In this document: positions 12,731 to 24,800 of the stretch, one piece after another
Position numbering within the stretch: position 1 is the first letter of the stretch
How the letters are laid out: each line of letters starts with the position of its first letter
Assembly (NCBI RefSeq): GCF_964340395.1
Contig: NC_135559.1
Coordinates: 11,868,759-11,932,758, forward strand
Length of the DNA: 64,000 bases
Direction: 5' to 3'
Source: Glandiceps talaboti
Taxonomy: Eukaryota; Hemichordata; Enteropneusta; Spengelidae
Translations under genes and position numbers: made by a program
The notes under the pieces: generated by a model
What the model was told of the DNA's origin: nothing
Seen by the model: only the letters and a program-made list of their open reading frames with translations
The model's database searches: none

Positions 12731-13757
12731 AGATTGACTCACATGTCGAAATGTGGTGTTAGCATTGATGTTGTATTGGTTGGCTATTAGTGCTGCAGCA
12801 GTCATTGGGATTGTACACGTGGCATTACTAGAACATGCAGATAATTATGAAGGTGGGTTAAACTTCACAATATCAGTGTTATGTCTTGTCATAACGTTTT
12901 CATATTTATCACCGTAGAATACGTACCAGATATCTAAAGCGAAAACAATAACTGTAGGTAACAGATGTTCTGATACGATCATAACATAAATAATTTTTTT
13001 CAAAGCGGCATCTTTGAAACGTGATTTACCCACAGACAAGTGATTTCACTGCTGGAAGTACTCTACTGTCACAGTAATATTTTGATAAATATTAAAGGAA
13101 GTAAATGTAGACTGGTATATTGGAAATAGAACAAGCAGACCGTACCTGAATTGAATCACTTAAAAGTACAATGTAATACAAAATGACAAATATAAACAAT
13201 TCGACATGGAAAGTTAAACTAGCGGGAAACGCGACAAGAAGACTAACACATTTTAAAGTCACAGGTATCAACACCCAGTGCACACACAGTTAATGTAAAT
13301 GTAACAGTATCCGGTATGGTATTACTAATATTTGATGTCTAATAGTAGGAATTTTATTACTTGTGGTTTCCAACAGGTTTTTTGTAGCTGTAGCCTCAGG
13401 TATGACATGGTAGATGGTTTGAAATTGAAAATTGAAACCAGACGGCAGGAACTAAATATAGCTAAGGCATTTATCATGCGTGAATTGCCAAAGGCGATTG
13501 GTAGACCTAAGGCAACAAATACATTGACAAAGATGTTATCCTTTCTACCCGTGAGTTCTTCTAGCAACAGTATAAATGAACCAGGCCAAGAATATGGAAC
13601 CAGCTATATATCAAATATGTTCACGACAACATTGCACGACCATGGAAAAACGGCCATCAGAATAACTGCCAGTGTATCGACTACAGAATTGTCTACAGAA
13701 AAATCAGAAACGTTAACCAATCAACACACATCATCCACTACACAATGTACTAATTGA
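12731..13757 (+). pseudogene. duplicated block, copy 1 (decayed relative of 14874-15869)
   Basis: Collinear with 14870-15870 at high identity by eye. It retains the first-exon membrane segment (LMLYWLAI, then VHVALLEHADNYE) up to the donor GAAG|GTGGGT, and the second exon from 13380 (RYDMVDGLKLKIETRRQELN). It lacks the ATG seen in copy 2, has an in-frame TGA just before the conserved part, and carries one extra T in the T run after the acceptor, which shifts the splice frame. Copy 1 therefore looks broken for that model. The opposite strand is also partly open across the block (membrane-like segments at 12905-13039 and 13147-13265), so an unrelated minus-strand gene cannot be excluded. Confidence 0.5.
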
Positions 13758-13805
13758 AAAATATTTCCCACAACCCAAATACAGAAACCCAGATTGACTC
13801 ACTTA

Positions 13806-13915
13806 CTTCGCACAATTGTATTTTATAAGAGCTATCAGTCCAAGAAACCAACAGCAACAGAAACCAATACTGACCAAACTGAATGACCTTCTGATTTAGA
13901 TCCCGATGACCAACC
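13806..13915 (-). pseudogene. frameshifted CD225/dispanin exon relic
   Basis: On the minus strand one frame reads EGHSVWSVLVSV and the next frame continues FCCCWFLGLIALIKYNCAK to a donor GCGAA|GTAAGT. Spliced across a 1-base shift this matches the first membrane exon of the CD225 gene at 8050-8184 (D...WSLFN..CCCWLLG, donor GAA|GTAAGT), including the donor position. The shift and the in-frame stops mean the exon is dead. It shows that the CD225 locus was once duplicated. Confidence 0.6.
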
Positions 13916-14089
13916 TGAACATTATCCACTTCTCTCCTCACATCACACATGACAATTAATTGTCAGCACCGATTTCATTAACATGGTCTGATATTACAGT
14001 AATATTATGTAACCCTAACACTAACCCTAGCCTTAACCGATATGCAGCAGTAAGATAACAAATTCCCCCAAAATGGAAAATTAGACAAC

Positions 14090-14437
14090 ATAATGAGTCA
14101 AAGTAAAATGTGTCATTCTCCCAGTTTCTAAAATATGGCCGCCCCCCAAGACCAGATTTGTAAAATGTGACCCCCCCCCCATTTCTGTAATTTCTGAAGG
14201 CTCCTTTACCGACTCATAATGTAGTTATCCGCACTGAGCTTTCATTAGAAGTAACACATATAGCATAAGAAATTGGACACAGAGATAACAGGTTCTCACA
14301 TGTAAAATGAACGGAAATATGCTTTTTAAGAATGTAACTTTGATTTTGGTGGATTACAACAATGTAAACACTTTGATTGTGGTTGATTTATACAAGAATA
14401 GAAGGTATCACTTTGATTGTAGTGGATTACTACAATG
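14090..14437 (+). repeat. second copy of 6230-6470 with minisatellite remnants
   Basis: Shares with 6230-6470 the phrases GGCTCC.TTACCGAC.CATAA, GCTTTCATTAGAAGTA and GACAGGTTCTCA-type text. Two to three degenerate 33-bp minisatellite units follow (TTTGATTGTGGT.GATT.ACAA), and then a TACA microsatellite. Confidence 0.75.
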
Positions 14438-14554
14438 TAATACATACATACATACATACATACATACATACATACATACATACATACATACATACATACA
14501 TACATACATACATACATACATACATACATGGATGGATGGATGGATGGATGGATG

Positions 14555-14590
<36 letters not shown>
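14438..14590. repeat. (CATA)n-(GGAT)n-(AGAT)n microsatellite
   Basis: Three tetranucleotide blocks in series. Confidence 0.95.
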
Positions 14591-14591
<1 letters not shown>

Positions 14592-14636
14592 TGACTTGTC
14601 ACATGACAAGTCACTCACTTTTTGCGGCTTCGCCGC
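14590..14636. other. two adjacent perfect hairpins
   Basis: AGTGACTTGTCA / TGACAAGTCACT is a 12-bp stem with a 2-base loop (14590-14615). It is followed by GCGGC-TTC-GCCGC (14624-14636). A GC-rich patch follows, in contrast to the AT-rich surroundings. Confidence 0.75.
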
Positions 14637-14873
14637 TGCGCATGCTCAAATTTAGTCTCAGGACGATGGTCACGCAGTCTGGCAGCGAGACTAATGAATA
14701 CCACGAAGGAGCCAATCATGTGTAGCCACCTGTAATATACTAGTATTTATACACGAAAAAACAAGTGACGTCTTTACAGTGAACATTTACATAGGCCTGG
14801 ACCTGACTGTACCACAGTAAGTTTTATAGGGTACCTCTAGCTTTTACGCCATAACGAATACCAAAATTGAAGA

Positions 14874-15869
14874 ATGACTGATAACACATGTCGAAATGTG
14901 GTGTTAGCATTGATGCTGTATTGGTTGGCTATTGGTGCTGTGATCATTGGGTTTATACACGTGGTATTACTAGACCCTGCATATAATTATGAAGGTGGGT
15001 TAAACTTCACAATATCTGTGTTATGTCTTGTCATAAAGTTTTCATATCTATCACCGTAGAATACGTACCAGATATCTAAAGCGAAAAAACCCCAAATTAT
15101 GTCCTTTAGATAACAGATGTTCTGATACGATCAGAACATACCATAATTTTTTCAAAGCGGAATCTTTAAAGATTGATTTGCCCCAAAGACAAATGTTTTC
15201 ACTACCGGAAGTACTCTATAGTCACAGTAATATTTTGATAAATATTAAAGGAAGTAAATGTAGACTGATATATTGGAAATAGAACAAGCAGATCGTACCT
15301 GAATTGAATCACTTAAAGTACAATGTAATACAAAATGACAAATATAGACAATTCGACATGGAAAGTTAAACTAGTAGGAAACGCGACAAGAAGACTAACA
15401 CATTTTAAAGTTACAGGTATCAACACCCAGTGCACACATAGTTAATGTAAATGTAACAGTACCCGGTATGGTATTACTAATATTTGATGTCTAATAGTAG
15501 GAATTGTTTCACTTATGGTTTGCAACAGGTTGTTGTAGCTGTAGCTTCAGGTATGACATGGCAGATGCTTTAAAATTGAAAATTGAAACCAGACGGCAGG
15601 AACTAAATATAGTTACGACACCAATCGTGAGAGAATTACCAAATACGATTGGTAGACCTAAGACAACAAATACGTTGACCAAGATGTCATCCTTACTACC
15701 TGTGAGTTCGACTAGCAACAGTGTAAATGAACCAGGCCATGGATATGGAACCAGCGATATATCAACGAATTCAGAAACCTATCAACACACGTCATCCACG
15801 TTTTTGATCGAGACAGAGAGCAGTACCGAAAAAGGTCATTCAATCACTCTTTGCCTACGTCATTTTTAG
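14874..15869 (+). CDS. hypothetical single-pass membrane protein, two exons
   Basis: Candidate gene in the second copy of the duplicated block. Exon 1, 14874-14994, starts at an ATG and encodes a short N-terminus, a strong membrane segment (NVVLALMLYWLAIGAVIIGF) and an acidic end, stopping at a good donor (GAAG|GTGGGT). Exon 2, 15529-15869, follows acceptor TGCAACAG and joins in phase 1 to give 153 residues in all. The second part begins CCSCSFRYDM, is basic (KLKIETRRQEL), then Ser/Thr-rich (TTNTLTKMSSLLPVSSTSNS), and ends at a stop. I recognise no family. The cysteine cluster after the membrane segment could be palmitoylated; that is inference. Part of the frame is also open on the opposite strand, so the coding strand is not certain. 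Confidence 0.4.
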
Positions 15870-16490
15870 TTCTTGAATAGTCATAATTTCTCATATCTCA
15901 TTTAAACTTGATAAGAGAAGTCGTACACGACGAATAAGAAATATCAACCGAGAGACAAATAAATAGGTTAAATTATGTGATACCCAACATATTTTCTGAT
16001 TTTTGAAATACCGTGAACAGCACTAGTACTGCATCACCTGTTCGTAAAAGTATTTTTTTTCGTAGCGGCATACACGATCAATTAAACCATTGGCAATTTG
16101 ATTTTTGCTTCCGCCCCAACAAATAAGCGTCCTCAACGGCGATAACAATTTCAGCCCTTTCTGTGTCACTTATGGTGTAACTGATATATAATTAACATGT
16201 ACGAATTATTTGTATTTTAACAATTTTCAGTTAATGTCTGATCGCAAAATGATACTCCGGTTACAACTAGTAACAGTTTTAATATGTGGACAGAGACAAA
16301 ATTGAGCTTTCTCTCAACTTCCCACTACACTAATTATACACCATATTGACGACTAATTATCAGATACAATATATATTGTAAGTAATTGTCCCATTTGTAG
16401 TGAATGTATCTTTGGTTATTTGATGAAAACAATGTTCCGGTTTCAACCACTACAGGTTTAACTAATTGTTTACTCTTCACGATATCTTCA
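15870..16490. other. no gene seen
   Basis: AT-rich spacer between the duplicated block and the PLE nest. Confidence 0.5.

Positions 16491-16493
<3 letters not shown>

Positions 16494-16585
<92 letters not shown>
16494..16585. repeat. (TA)n-(CA)n microsatellite
   Basis: TA tract ending in a short CA run, directly before the first PLE boundary sequence. Confidence 0.95.
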
Positions 16586-16905
<320 letters not shown>

Positions 16906-17022
16906 CTCTCTGGGTGTGCTGGATATATAGAGTGTAGACAATAGAAATACCATCACTATTGTCTGTGTTGGTGGGTGTTGGTTTTGTATGTGTGGAGGTG
17001 TTGGTTGTTATTGGGTGCGGAC

Positions 17023-17096
17023 AAGTAAGTGTTGGCGGGTACACCAACACTTACTTCGTCCGAAGATCGCATTCAAGCGTGAAACTCTGAGTAACG
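17023..17096 (+). ncRNA. degenerate third hammerhead-like motif with preceding hairpin
   Basis: A 13-bp hairpin (AAGTAAGTGTTGG at 17023-17035, partner at 17044-17056) is followed by CGT, CCGAAGA, TCGC-ATTCAA-GCGT, GAA, ACT-CTG-AGT, A, ACG (17057-17096). The layout is that of the other hammerheads, including a T-T mismatch at the base of stem II. The core has C where CTGANGA needs U4, and stem I is only 3 bp, so activity is doubtful. Confidence 0.45.
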
Positions 17097-17187
17097 GCTC
17101 CGTACCATAACTTGTGTATTTTGTGTAATACAGCTCTACTTCTCTCGCTTTTCCTTCAGTTTATGACTTACCTCTTACACTGAATTA

Positions 17188-17190
<3 letters not shown>

Positions 17191-17241
<51 letters not shown>
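17191..17241. repeat. (TA)n microsatellite
   Basis: TA tract directly beyond the 3' end of a minus-strand PLE fragment. Confidence 0.95.
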
Positions 17242-17244
<3 letters not shown>

Positions 17245-17252
17245 AAAAAAAA

Positions 17253-17877
<625 letters not shown>

Positions 17878-17914
17878 AAAATGAAAGAAGACGAGTCTGA
17901 TATTACATAGTGGA

Positions 17915-17958
17915 ATTACACTACGGACCGTTTCACCCGAAGGATCGTCAGGTGTAAT
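17915..17958 (-). ncRNA. hammerhead ribozyme motif, family B copy 1
   Basis: Minus strand: stem I ATTACAC; core CTGACGA; stem II CC-TTCG-GG with a flanking T-T mismatch; core GAA; stem III ACG-GTC-CGT; cleavage base A; stem I partner GTGTAAT. Stem I is a perfect 7 bp and stem II is capped by a stable cUUCGg loop. It lies about 105 bp beyond the stop codon of the PLE ORF, as expected for a ribozyme in a PLE terminal region. Confidence 0.8.
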
Positions 17959-18062
17959 AGTGTGGTTTAATAGTATTCGTTAGCTATACATCCTGCATTA
18001 TGTACATAACTTGTGTGTGTTCACTGATGGCTGTGTGTACACAAAAAGATTGACAACAAAGG

Positions 18063-19735
18063 TTACGTATTATTAAGTAAGAACTTGTTAGCGTGCCGGC
18101 ATTTACTGATTAATTCAGTTCTGCTGTTCAAGTTCGTTGATTTGTCGGCAGTTATAATAAAATATTTTTCCCAGAGGCATAGTTGACATCGTTTGGTAAC
18201 GTTAGAGTATGAGGAAGCCTGCTTGAGAACTGACCAGTGTACGTCGTAATTAATGTTGCTGTCTTTTAGGTGCCAAATGTATTTACTGAGTGCAGTGTCT
18301 TTCTTCTTGTGATCAAGTTTAAATGAAGACTTGTGGTTGTTAAACCTGCTTTTGAATTCTGTGTCACTAACGCATATGTATGATTTGTGATCTTGGTTAG
18401 TGGTGACTGTTGCTTTGTAAACAACGCTTTTTATGAGGCATTTTCCTGCGAGAGGGCACTCCTTTGGTTTTCTGCAGTTACAGGTATTTTGTTGTGTTTG
18501 CTTAGCTTTTGAAAGTATGGCTTTATTATGACCGCTGATTAATTTACCCATGTTGTCCATGCAACTATAGCTCACTTTGGTATTATTACGGTTGAAGATT
18601 TTATGCAGTACACTGGATATAGGGAAATGCTTGTCGATGAGGTTGAGAAATTTTCTACCGATGTTAGTTGAAACGTGTTTACTGTAAGGTGGGTTGAACC
18701 AAGTTATATTACGGCTGCGATTCCGCTTGCGTTGAGTGTGTCTTGTTTGGTCAAATTTGAGGGTGTGATTATATCCTGCTTCATTGAGTGCATCTTGGTA
18801 GGATGATGTAGTGGCGTCGAATAGTTGTTCATCACTGGAAATGTTGGATAGTCGTTGGTTTACCGAGCTGGGTATGGTCTTAATTATGGCTTTAGGATGG
18901 TTTGATTTCTTGTTGACGTAGTGGGTGGTGTTATTTGGTTTTGTGTACGGTCGGTATGACTCGTCACGCAAGTTGAAAGTGACATCAAGGAAGTTGACAA
19001 TTTTGATACCTTGGTCGGTGGTGATTCTAAGGCCGAGTTTCTTAAATTCTGAAGTTAGCTGCTTGGCTACTTTGTTGGCTTTCGATGGTGAATGGTTACG
19101 GAGTACAGCTAGGCCATCATCCCTGTATAATCCTACCTCATTATCAAACATATGTTTGACTTTACTAAGTAAGTAGGTGCCTATAAGTTCGCAAGTTTCT
19201 GCTCCGTCATAGCAGCCCATAGTAATATCAAATAGGTAGGGCGGGTTAGACTTGTGCCATGGTGAATCATCGTGGAAAAGTAGGATTTTCTTTGTATGCA
19301 TAATTATTTCCTTTTCTTCGTTCTTGATATCTGTAAAATTTGATGCGAAGTCAAGTGCTTCATGTAGAAGTTTCTGGGTGATTGATGGGTAGAATTCAAC
19401 TACATCAAACGTGAGGAAAGAGCATGATTGCTTATTGGTAATAGATGTGAACCATTCAATGACAGAATTAGTGTTTTTCCATTGATAGGTATTAGTGGCC
19501 TTGATAATGTCCTTGTTAATGCGGTCGAGTATGGTTTTACTTACAATTCCGATTTCACTTTTTGCGGGGTTGATTAGTCTACATTGAACGTGGTTGGGAA
19601 AGTTATCTTTATGGTCCTTGATTGTAACGAATGCTGGTTTCTGCGCAAGTGTTTCAATTCTATCATCCAGTTGAAGTTTCTCTGCGATACATTTTGCTTC
19701 GGCATTGATTTGTCCGGTTTGTGAAGTGGAAGTCC
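18063..19735 (-). CDS. Penelope-like element ORF: reverse transcriptase plus GIY-YIG endonuclease (5' truncated)
   Basis: One minus-strand frame is open from the breakpoint near 19735 to the stop at 18063, about 557 codons; an internal Met at 19301 is not a real start. In order it shows an N-terminal finger region with KPAFVTIKDHK, RT motif A in FDVVEFYPSI, the catalytic YRDDG box (GLYRDDGLAV), a WFNPPYSK motif, a Cys-rich linker (CNCRKPKECPLAGKC), and a GIY-YIG-type endonuclease (VVYKATV, [17 protein letters not shown]), ending with a C..CLWEK region. This order is diagnostic of endonuclease-bearing Penelope-like retroelements. The upstream end of the RT is missing because the sequence flips into an inverted copy at 19748. 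The YIG glycine is replaced by Cys (SYICVSD). Confidence in family is high; the element is not intact. Confidence 0.92.
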
Positions 19736-19747
19736 TCCTGTATTTAC

Positions 19748-20425
19748 ATGGGTAAATTAATCAGCGGTCATAATAAAGCCATACTTTCAAAAGCTAAGCA
19801 AACACAACGAAATACCTGTAACTGCAGAAAACCAAAGGAGTGCCCTCTCGCAGGAAAATGCCTCATAAAAAGCGTTGTTTACAAAGCAACAGTCACCACT
19901 AACCAAGATCACAAATCATACATAGGCGTTAGTGACACAGAATTCAAAAGCAGGTTTAACAACCACAAGTCTTCATTTAAACTTGATCACAAGAAGAAAG
20001 ACACTGCACTCAGTAAATACATTTGGCACCTAAAAGACAGCAACATTAATTACGACGTACACTGGTCAGTTCTCAAGCAGGCTTCCTCATACTCTAACGT
20101 TACCAAACGATGTCAACTATGCCTCTGGGAAAAATATTTTATTATAACTGCCGACAAATCAACGAACTTGAACAGCAGAACTGAATTAATCAGTAAATGC
20201 CGGCACGCTAACAAGTTCTTACTTAATAATACGTAACCTTTGTTGTCAATCTTTTTGTGTACACACAGCCATCAGTGAACACACACAAGTTATGTACATA
20301 ATGCAGGATGTATAGCTAACGAATACTATTAAACCACACTATTACACCTGACGATCCTTCGGGTGAAACGGTCCGTAGTGTAATTCCACTATGTAATATC
20401 AGACTCGTCTTCTTTCATTTTTATG
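19748..20425 (+). mobile_element. inverted PLE 3' copy with intact GIY-YIG motif
   Basis: Reverse-complement partner of 17875-18551, near identical by eye over about 677 bp. It is open from upstream of 19748 to the stop at 20236 and encodes the linker and endonuclease only, here with the normal SYIGVSD. Together the two copies form a long inverted repeat with a spacer of about 1.2 kb holding the RT domain. Nested inverted and tandem partial copies are typical of PLE insertions. Confidence 0.9.
20341..20384 (+). ncRNA. hammerhead ribozyme motif, family B copy 2
   Basis: ATTACAC (20341-20347), CTGACGA (20348-20354), TCC-TTCG-GGT (20355-20364), GAA, ACG-GTC-CGT (20368-20376), A, GTGTAAT (20378-20384). 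It has the same layout as 17915-17958 on the other strand and lies 104 bp beyond the endonuclease stop. Confidence 0.8.
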
Positions 20426-20428
20426 TAT

Positions 20429-20460
20429 GATAGCTCTCCAAGGTGATCGAGCACTCTACT
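20429..20460 (-). repeat. inverted copy of the PLE-nest boundary sequence
   Basis: GATAGCTCTCCAAGGTGATC followed by GAGCACTCTACT, the reverse complement of the sequence at 16587-16617. The two bracket the whole PLE nest. Confidence 0.8.
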
Positions 20461-20479
20461 TGGCGAAAGAAGAATGAAA

Positions 20480-20484
<5 letters not shown>

Positions 20485-20548
<64 letters not shown>

Positions 20549-20630
20549 TAGATAGTATAGATACACATACAGACATACGGGCAAACAAACAAACAGACAG
20601 ACATACAGATATATAGATAGATATAGTGTT
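20485..20630. repeat. (TA)n and degenerate GATA/CAGA microsatellite
   Basis: TA tract, then imperfect tetranucleotide repeats. Confidence 0.9.
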
Positions 20631-20735
20631 TATAAGTATTCTTGTTGTTCCTGTAATTACTATGTTCTCAAGTAATATGTAGTTATTTGCTTCTATTTTG
20701 GCTTATTTGAGTTAATTGATATTATTTCGATACAG

Positions 20736-21087
20736 ACATGTGTGCTATAGATAATGGAGGCTGTGATCAACACTGTGTGACTGACCAAATAAACTCAAAT
20801 GGTTTCTGCACCTGTGATTCGAACTTTTGGTTGGATTCAAAAGACAATAAAACCTGTCATCCTGCTGGATGTTTCGGTAATTCAGATTAAATTGTTTTAT
20901 TCATTTCAGTGCTAAATATTAATGTAGACAGTAACCAAACAAATCTTGAGCAAAATTATCTTCACTCCTTCTCGAAAACTACGTAATTGACTATTTGGTA
21001 TTGTAACATATATATGTGGTACTTGATAAGTCCTGCTAACTGGCGGACTTTACTCTCACTATAATATTACAGAGATGGGCAGATATG

Positions 21088-21131
<44 letters not shown>

Positions 21132-21735
21132 ACAAACAAACATAAACATGTACCTGCGTATACACACACACATGCATGTATACATACATACATCCATCCA
21201 CCCATCAGCCAGCCAGCCATACATACATACATACATACATACATACATACATGTACATACATACATACATACATACATACATGTACATACATACATACAT
21301 ACATACATACATGTACATACATACATACATGTACATACATAGTGACAATTACAAGATCAGTAGAGATTACTGATACTGTGCGTAATATGAAATCAACACA
21401 TCAATTTACCATTTCTTGCTGAAGATACGACGTTGTACACACTTTCTCCTGTACGCATGAACTTCGACGATGCTGTGTCTTATTGTCAAACCAGAGGTGG
21501 TGACTTAGCAAGAGTTAGAAGTCAGATGATACAACATTTCTTGGGGTCATTACTCGATGACCATCGCCTGAATCCTGGTAAGGTGCTTGAATCTCCAAAC
21601 TGTACCGATTGCATAGGCTCGGGCGACAGTTAAATTTCCCAATAAAAATATGTAAATCCACTTTAATAAATGTATTCAGACACATTTGAATAATACTTAA
21701 GTAAAAATTCATACCATATTAAATATTTTTTTTTC

Positions 21736-21814
<79 letters not shown>

Positions 21815-21821
21815 TATTACT

Positions 21822-21874
<53 letters not shown>

Positions 21875-24800
21875 CATCACCATTTTATTTTATTTCATTT
21901 TATTTAGTTATTTATTTCATTTTATTGATACTTCATACTATGTCACAACATGAGTAAAAGTTCTTGAGCGAATACAGGTGAATTTATTAGTCCAGTGGAA
22001 GGTCTATGATTAGTCCTTCTATGTATGGAATGTTACATTCTTAATGACTGAATATATCTTACTAGATGGTATTCGGATAAATGCAAATGATTTGGAACAG
22101 GAAGGACACTGGGTGTACACTGACGACAGTCCATTGGAATATACCAACTGGAGAGCTGGAGAACCGAATTCGGTCTGGGACGATTGTGCTGTGATAAAAT
22201 CGTATGTACTAAAATATATTAAAATCAAGCAAAAACATCAAAAGCTATTTATATTTTTGTTTACTACATGCAAATTACCGTCCAGTCAAAAAGATACTGT
22301 AAGCAATTGTTTAAGATAAGGTACATGTAGCTAAACCTGAAACTATAATCTGCAAGATGTGATGAAGCAGTATGGTTTGGGCGAAAATCAGAAAAGGTTT
22401 GCTGGAGATTATCATTCTTTTCTAAAGAAAAGGCCCTTAAAAGATTGAAAACAATGAGATGTGTAGTTGGGAATATTTTCTTTGTATTGTCTATCTTTCC
22501 TAGAGAGGTCAAAATTGTAATCTATTTCGACTGCATGGATATGACACCATGCCCACATAGTAGTAAATGCATTTATGTTCTTGTAGAACTGAAAGTGAAA
22601 ACGTTTGACATGGATATTTCTGTGACCCCCACTTCTTTTAAATTTATAAATGGTGGGCGCTTGATATTATTATAATATCATGCAGCTTTTTATATAGCGC
22701 TTTCCCACCATGTGCTCAAAGCGCTTTACAATTATTACCCCTGGCTCGGATCTATAGTGGCATAACGGCCCTTTATACTTCTTCAACTCCCTGGGGAGCA
22801 GGCTCGGATCTATAGTGGCATAGCGGCCCTCTTTACTTCTTCAACTCCCTGGGGAGCAGGCTCGGATCTATAGTGGCATAGCGGCCCTCTTTACTTCTTC
22901 AACTCCCTGGGGAGCAGGCTCGGATCTATAGTGGCACAACGGCCCTCTTTACTTCTGCAACTCCCTGGGGAGCATACAATCCATTGCTGCCTTTATAAGC
23001 GCATCGGATTAAAGCATTCACATTGCAACCTCTATCCCACCAGGTCCCCAGTTATACAGCTGGTTGGACTGAGGCACAGTCGTGGTTCAAATCTTGCCTA
23101 AGGACTTTAGCCACTCAGAAAAAAACGAACCTGCAACCTGCAGATTCCAAGCCGGCCACTCTAACCATTCGCCTATCATGACTCCGATTTTATATTATGA
23201 TATTGACAATTGTTACTGTGATTGATGTTACTGTGATTTTTTTTTTAAATTTATGAATGAAGAGTGCATTGTCTAATAGATCACATTCTGGGTTCATTAT
23301 ATTACTGAAAGGTTTTTTATTTAACATTTATTTAACAGTACAAAGACAAAGCAACATAAAGGAGACAACACAGCAAACCAAAAGCACAAAGGACGCTGAC
23401 CATACAGTGGAAAAAAGAAGTGTAATGAAAACTGTTACAACATAGTCAAAATAATTATCTGAAATTCTTCAAAAGTGACCATCTCTTTTGACATTTAGCC
23501 TGTCTGATATTTGTAATGACAATTTGGTTTTCAATCTTATACAATTTCTTGGTTTGTTCAGTAAAATTTTGGAATTGTGGTAGCCTTGCTGATCCTCGCT
23601 CTGGACTGATAAATAAACTGCTTGGCTTGAATTAGTAAGCAATTAAGTATTTGTGAGAAATGTGTACACCCATACAAAATAGCATCACTATCAATATTAG
23701 TAGCAGGTTCTGTCATTCCATTCCACCATGGTTTGAAATGTTCCCAAAAATCATCTATTAGACACAGTTTCACATTCACAAAAAGGATGAATAATAAACT
23801 AGCTATGATTCGGGCGAAATGAACAGGCCTCGCTACTACTTAAGCCAATAATTTACAGCAAGATACTTTTGCAAAACCATATGTTGGAATACCCTATATA
23901 TCCAATTTGTGTTCTCTCTCGTAGAGTATTGAGAAATCCGAAGTTTTTTGAAGGGTTTCTCCTTAAGACTAAGTATAGGATGTGGTCCTAGTGCTAGGAA
24001 GAAGAGCACTGCTCTGTACCAGCTGTGTGCCTGTTGTATGGATGCGGAATACCGCTTCTGTGCCACGACTGTTTTGCACATCCCAATACTATAGCTGTGT
24101 ACTGCAAACCTAGCACACAGTTGTGCACATACATGTAACAGCTATGGTGGAATAATACCTTGTAGCAACACTTCTGTTCATATCTGACTAGCATTGCTCA
24201 CATAGCTGGAACATGGCTGTGGGAGATACCTGTTACAGCTATGCTAACATAGCTGGTACACGGCTGTGGGAAAAAGCTCTTTTACATGGATGTTGTAAAA
24301 ACCTATGCTGCATTGCTATTTTTCACATCCATGTTACATTGATGTTGGCATACCAGTTACACATCTGTCAATCTAGATATGTTACACCTAGTGTGTTGGC
24401 CAGAGCTGTTACAGGGATATTATGCACATAGCTGGTACAGCCCCCGTGACTTAGCTGGTACAGCTATGTGCACAACCCTGTCCTAGGTATGTGAATGTTA
24501 CAGGGCTGTGCAAGGTTCCTTGTGATACGGGTAGACACCTTAATGTAGTCTCCATGTATGAACGTTTTTGAGTTAATTGACAAATCATGATTGTTCACTA
24601 CACATATGGCTGCCATTGAGTAAAAAGTGATATAAGCATAAAATGTAATGCATGTATATGTTTATCTGGTTCTGCATTATCTATAGATATGATTTAAGAC
24701 GTTAGCGACAACCCAATTGCTACAAAATGTCTGCAATATATAAGTTATAGCTTAATTTTGATGGTCGATGAATAGAGTCTATGATTGAAGTTGTTTTGTT

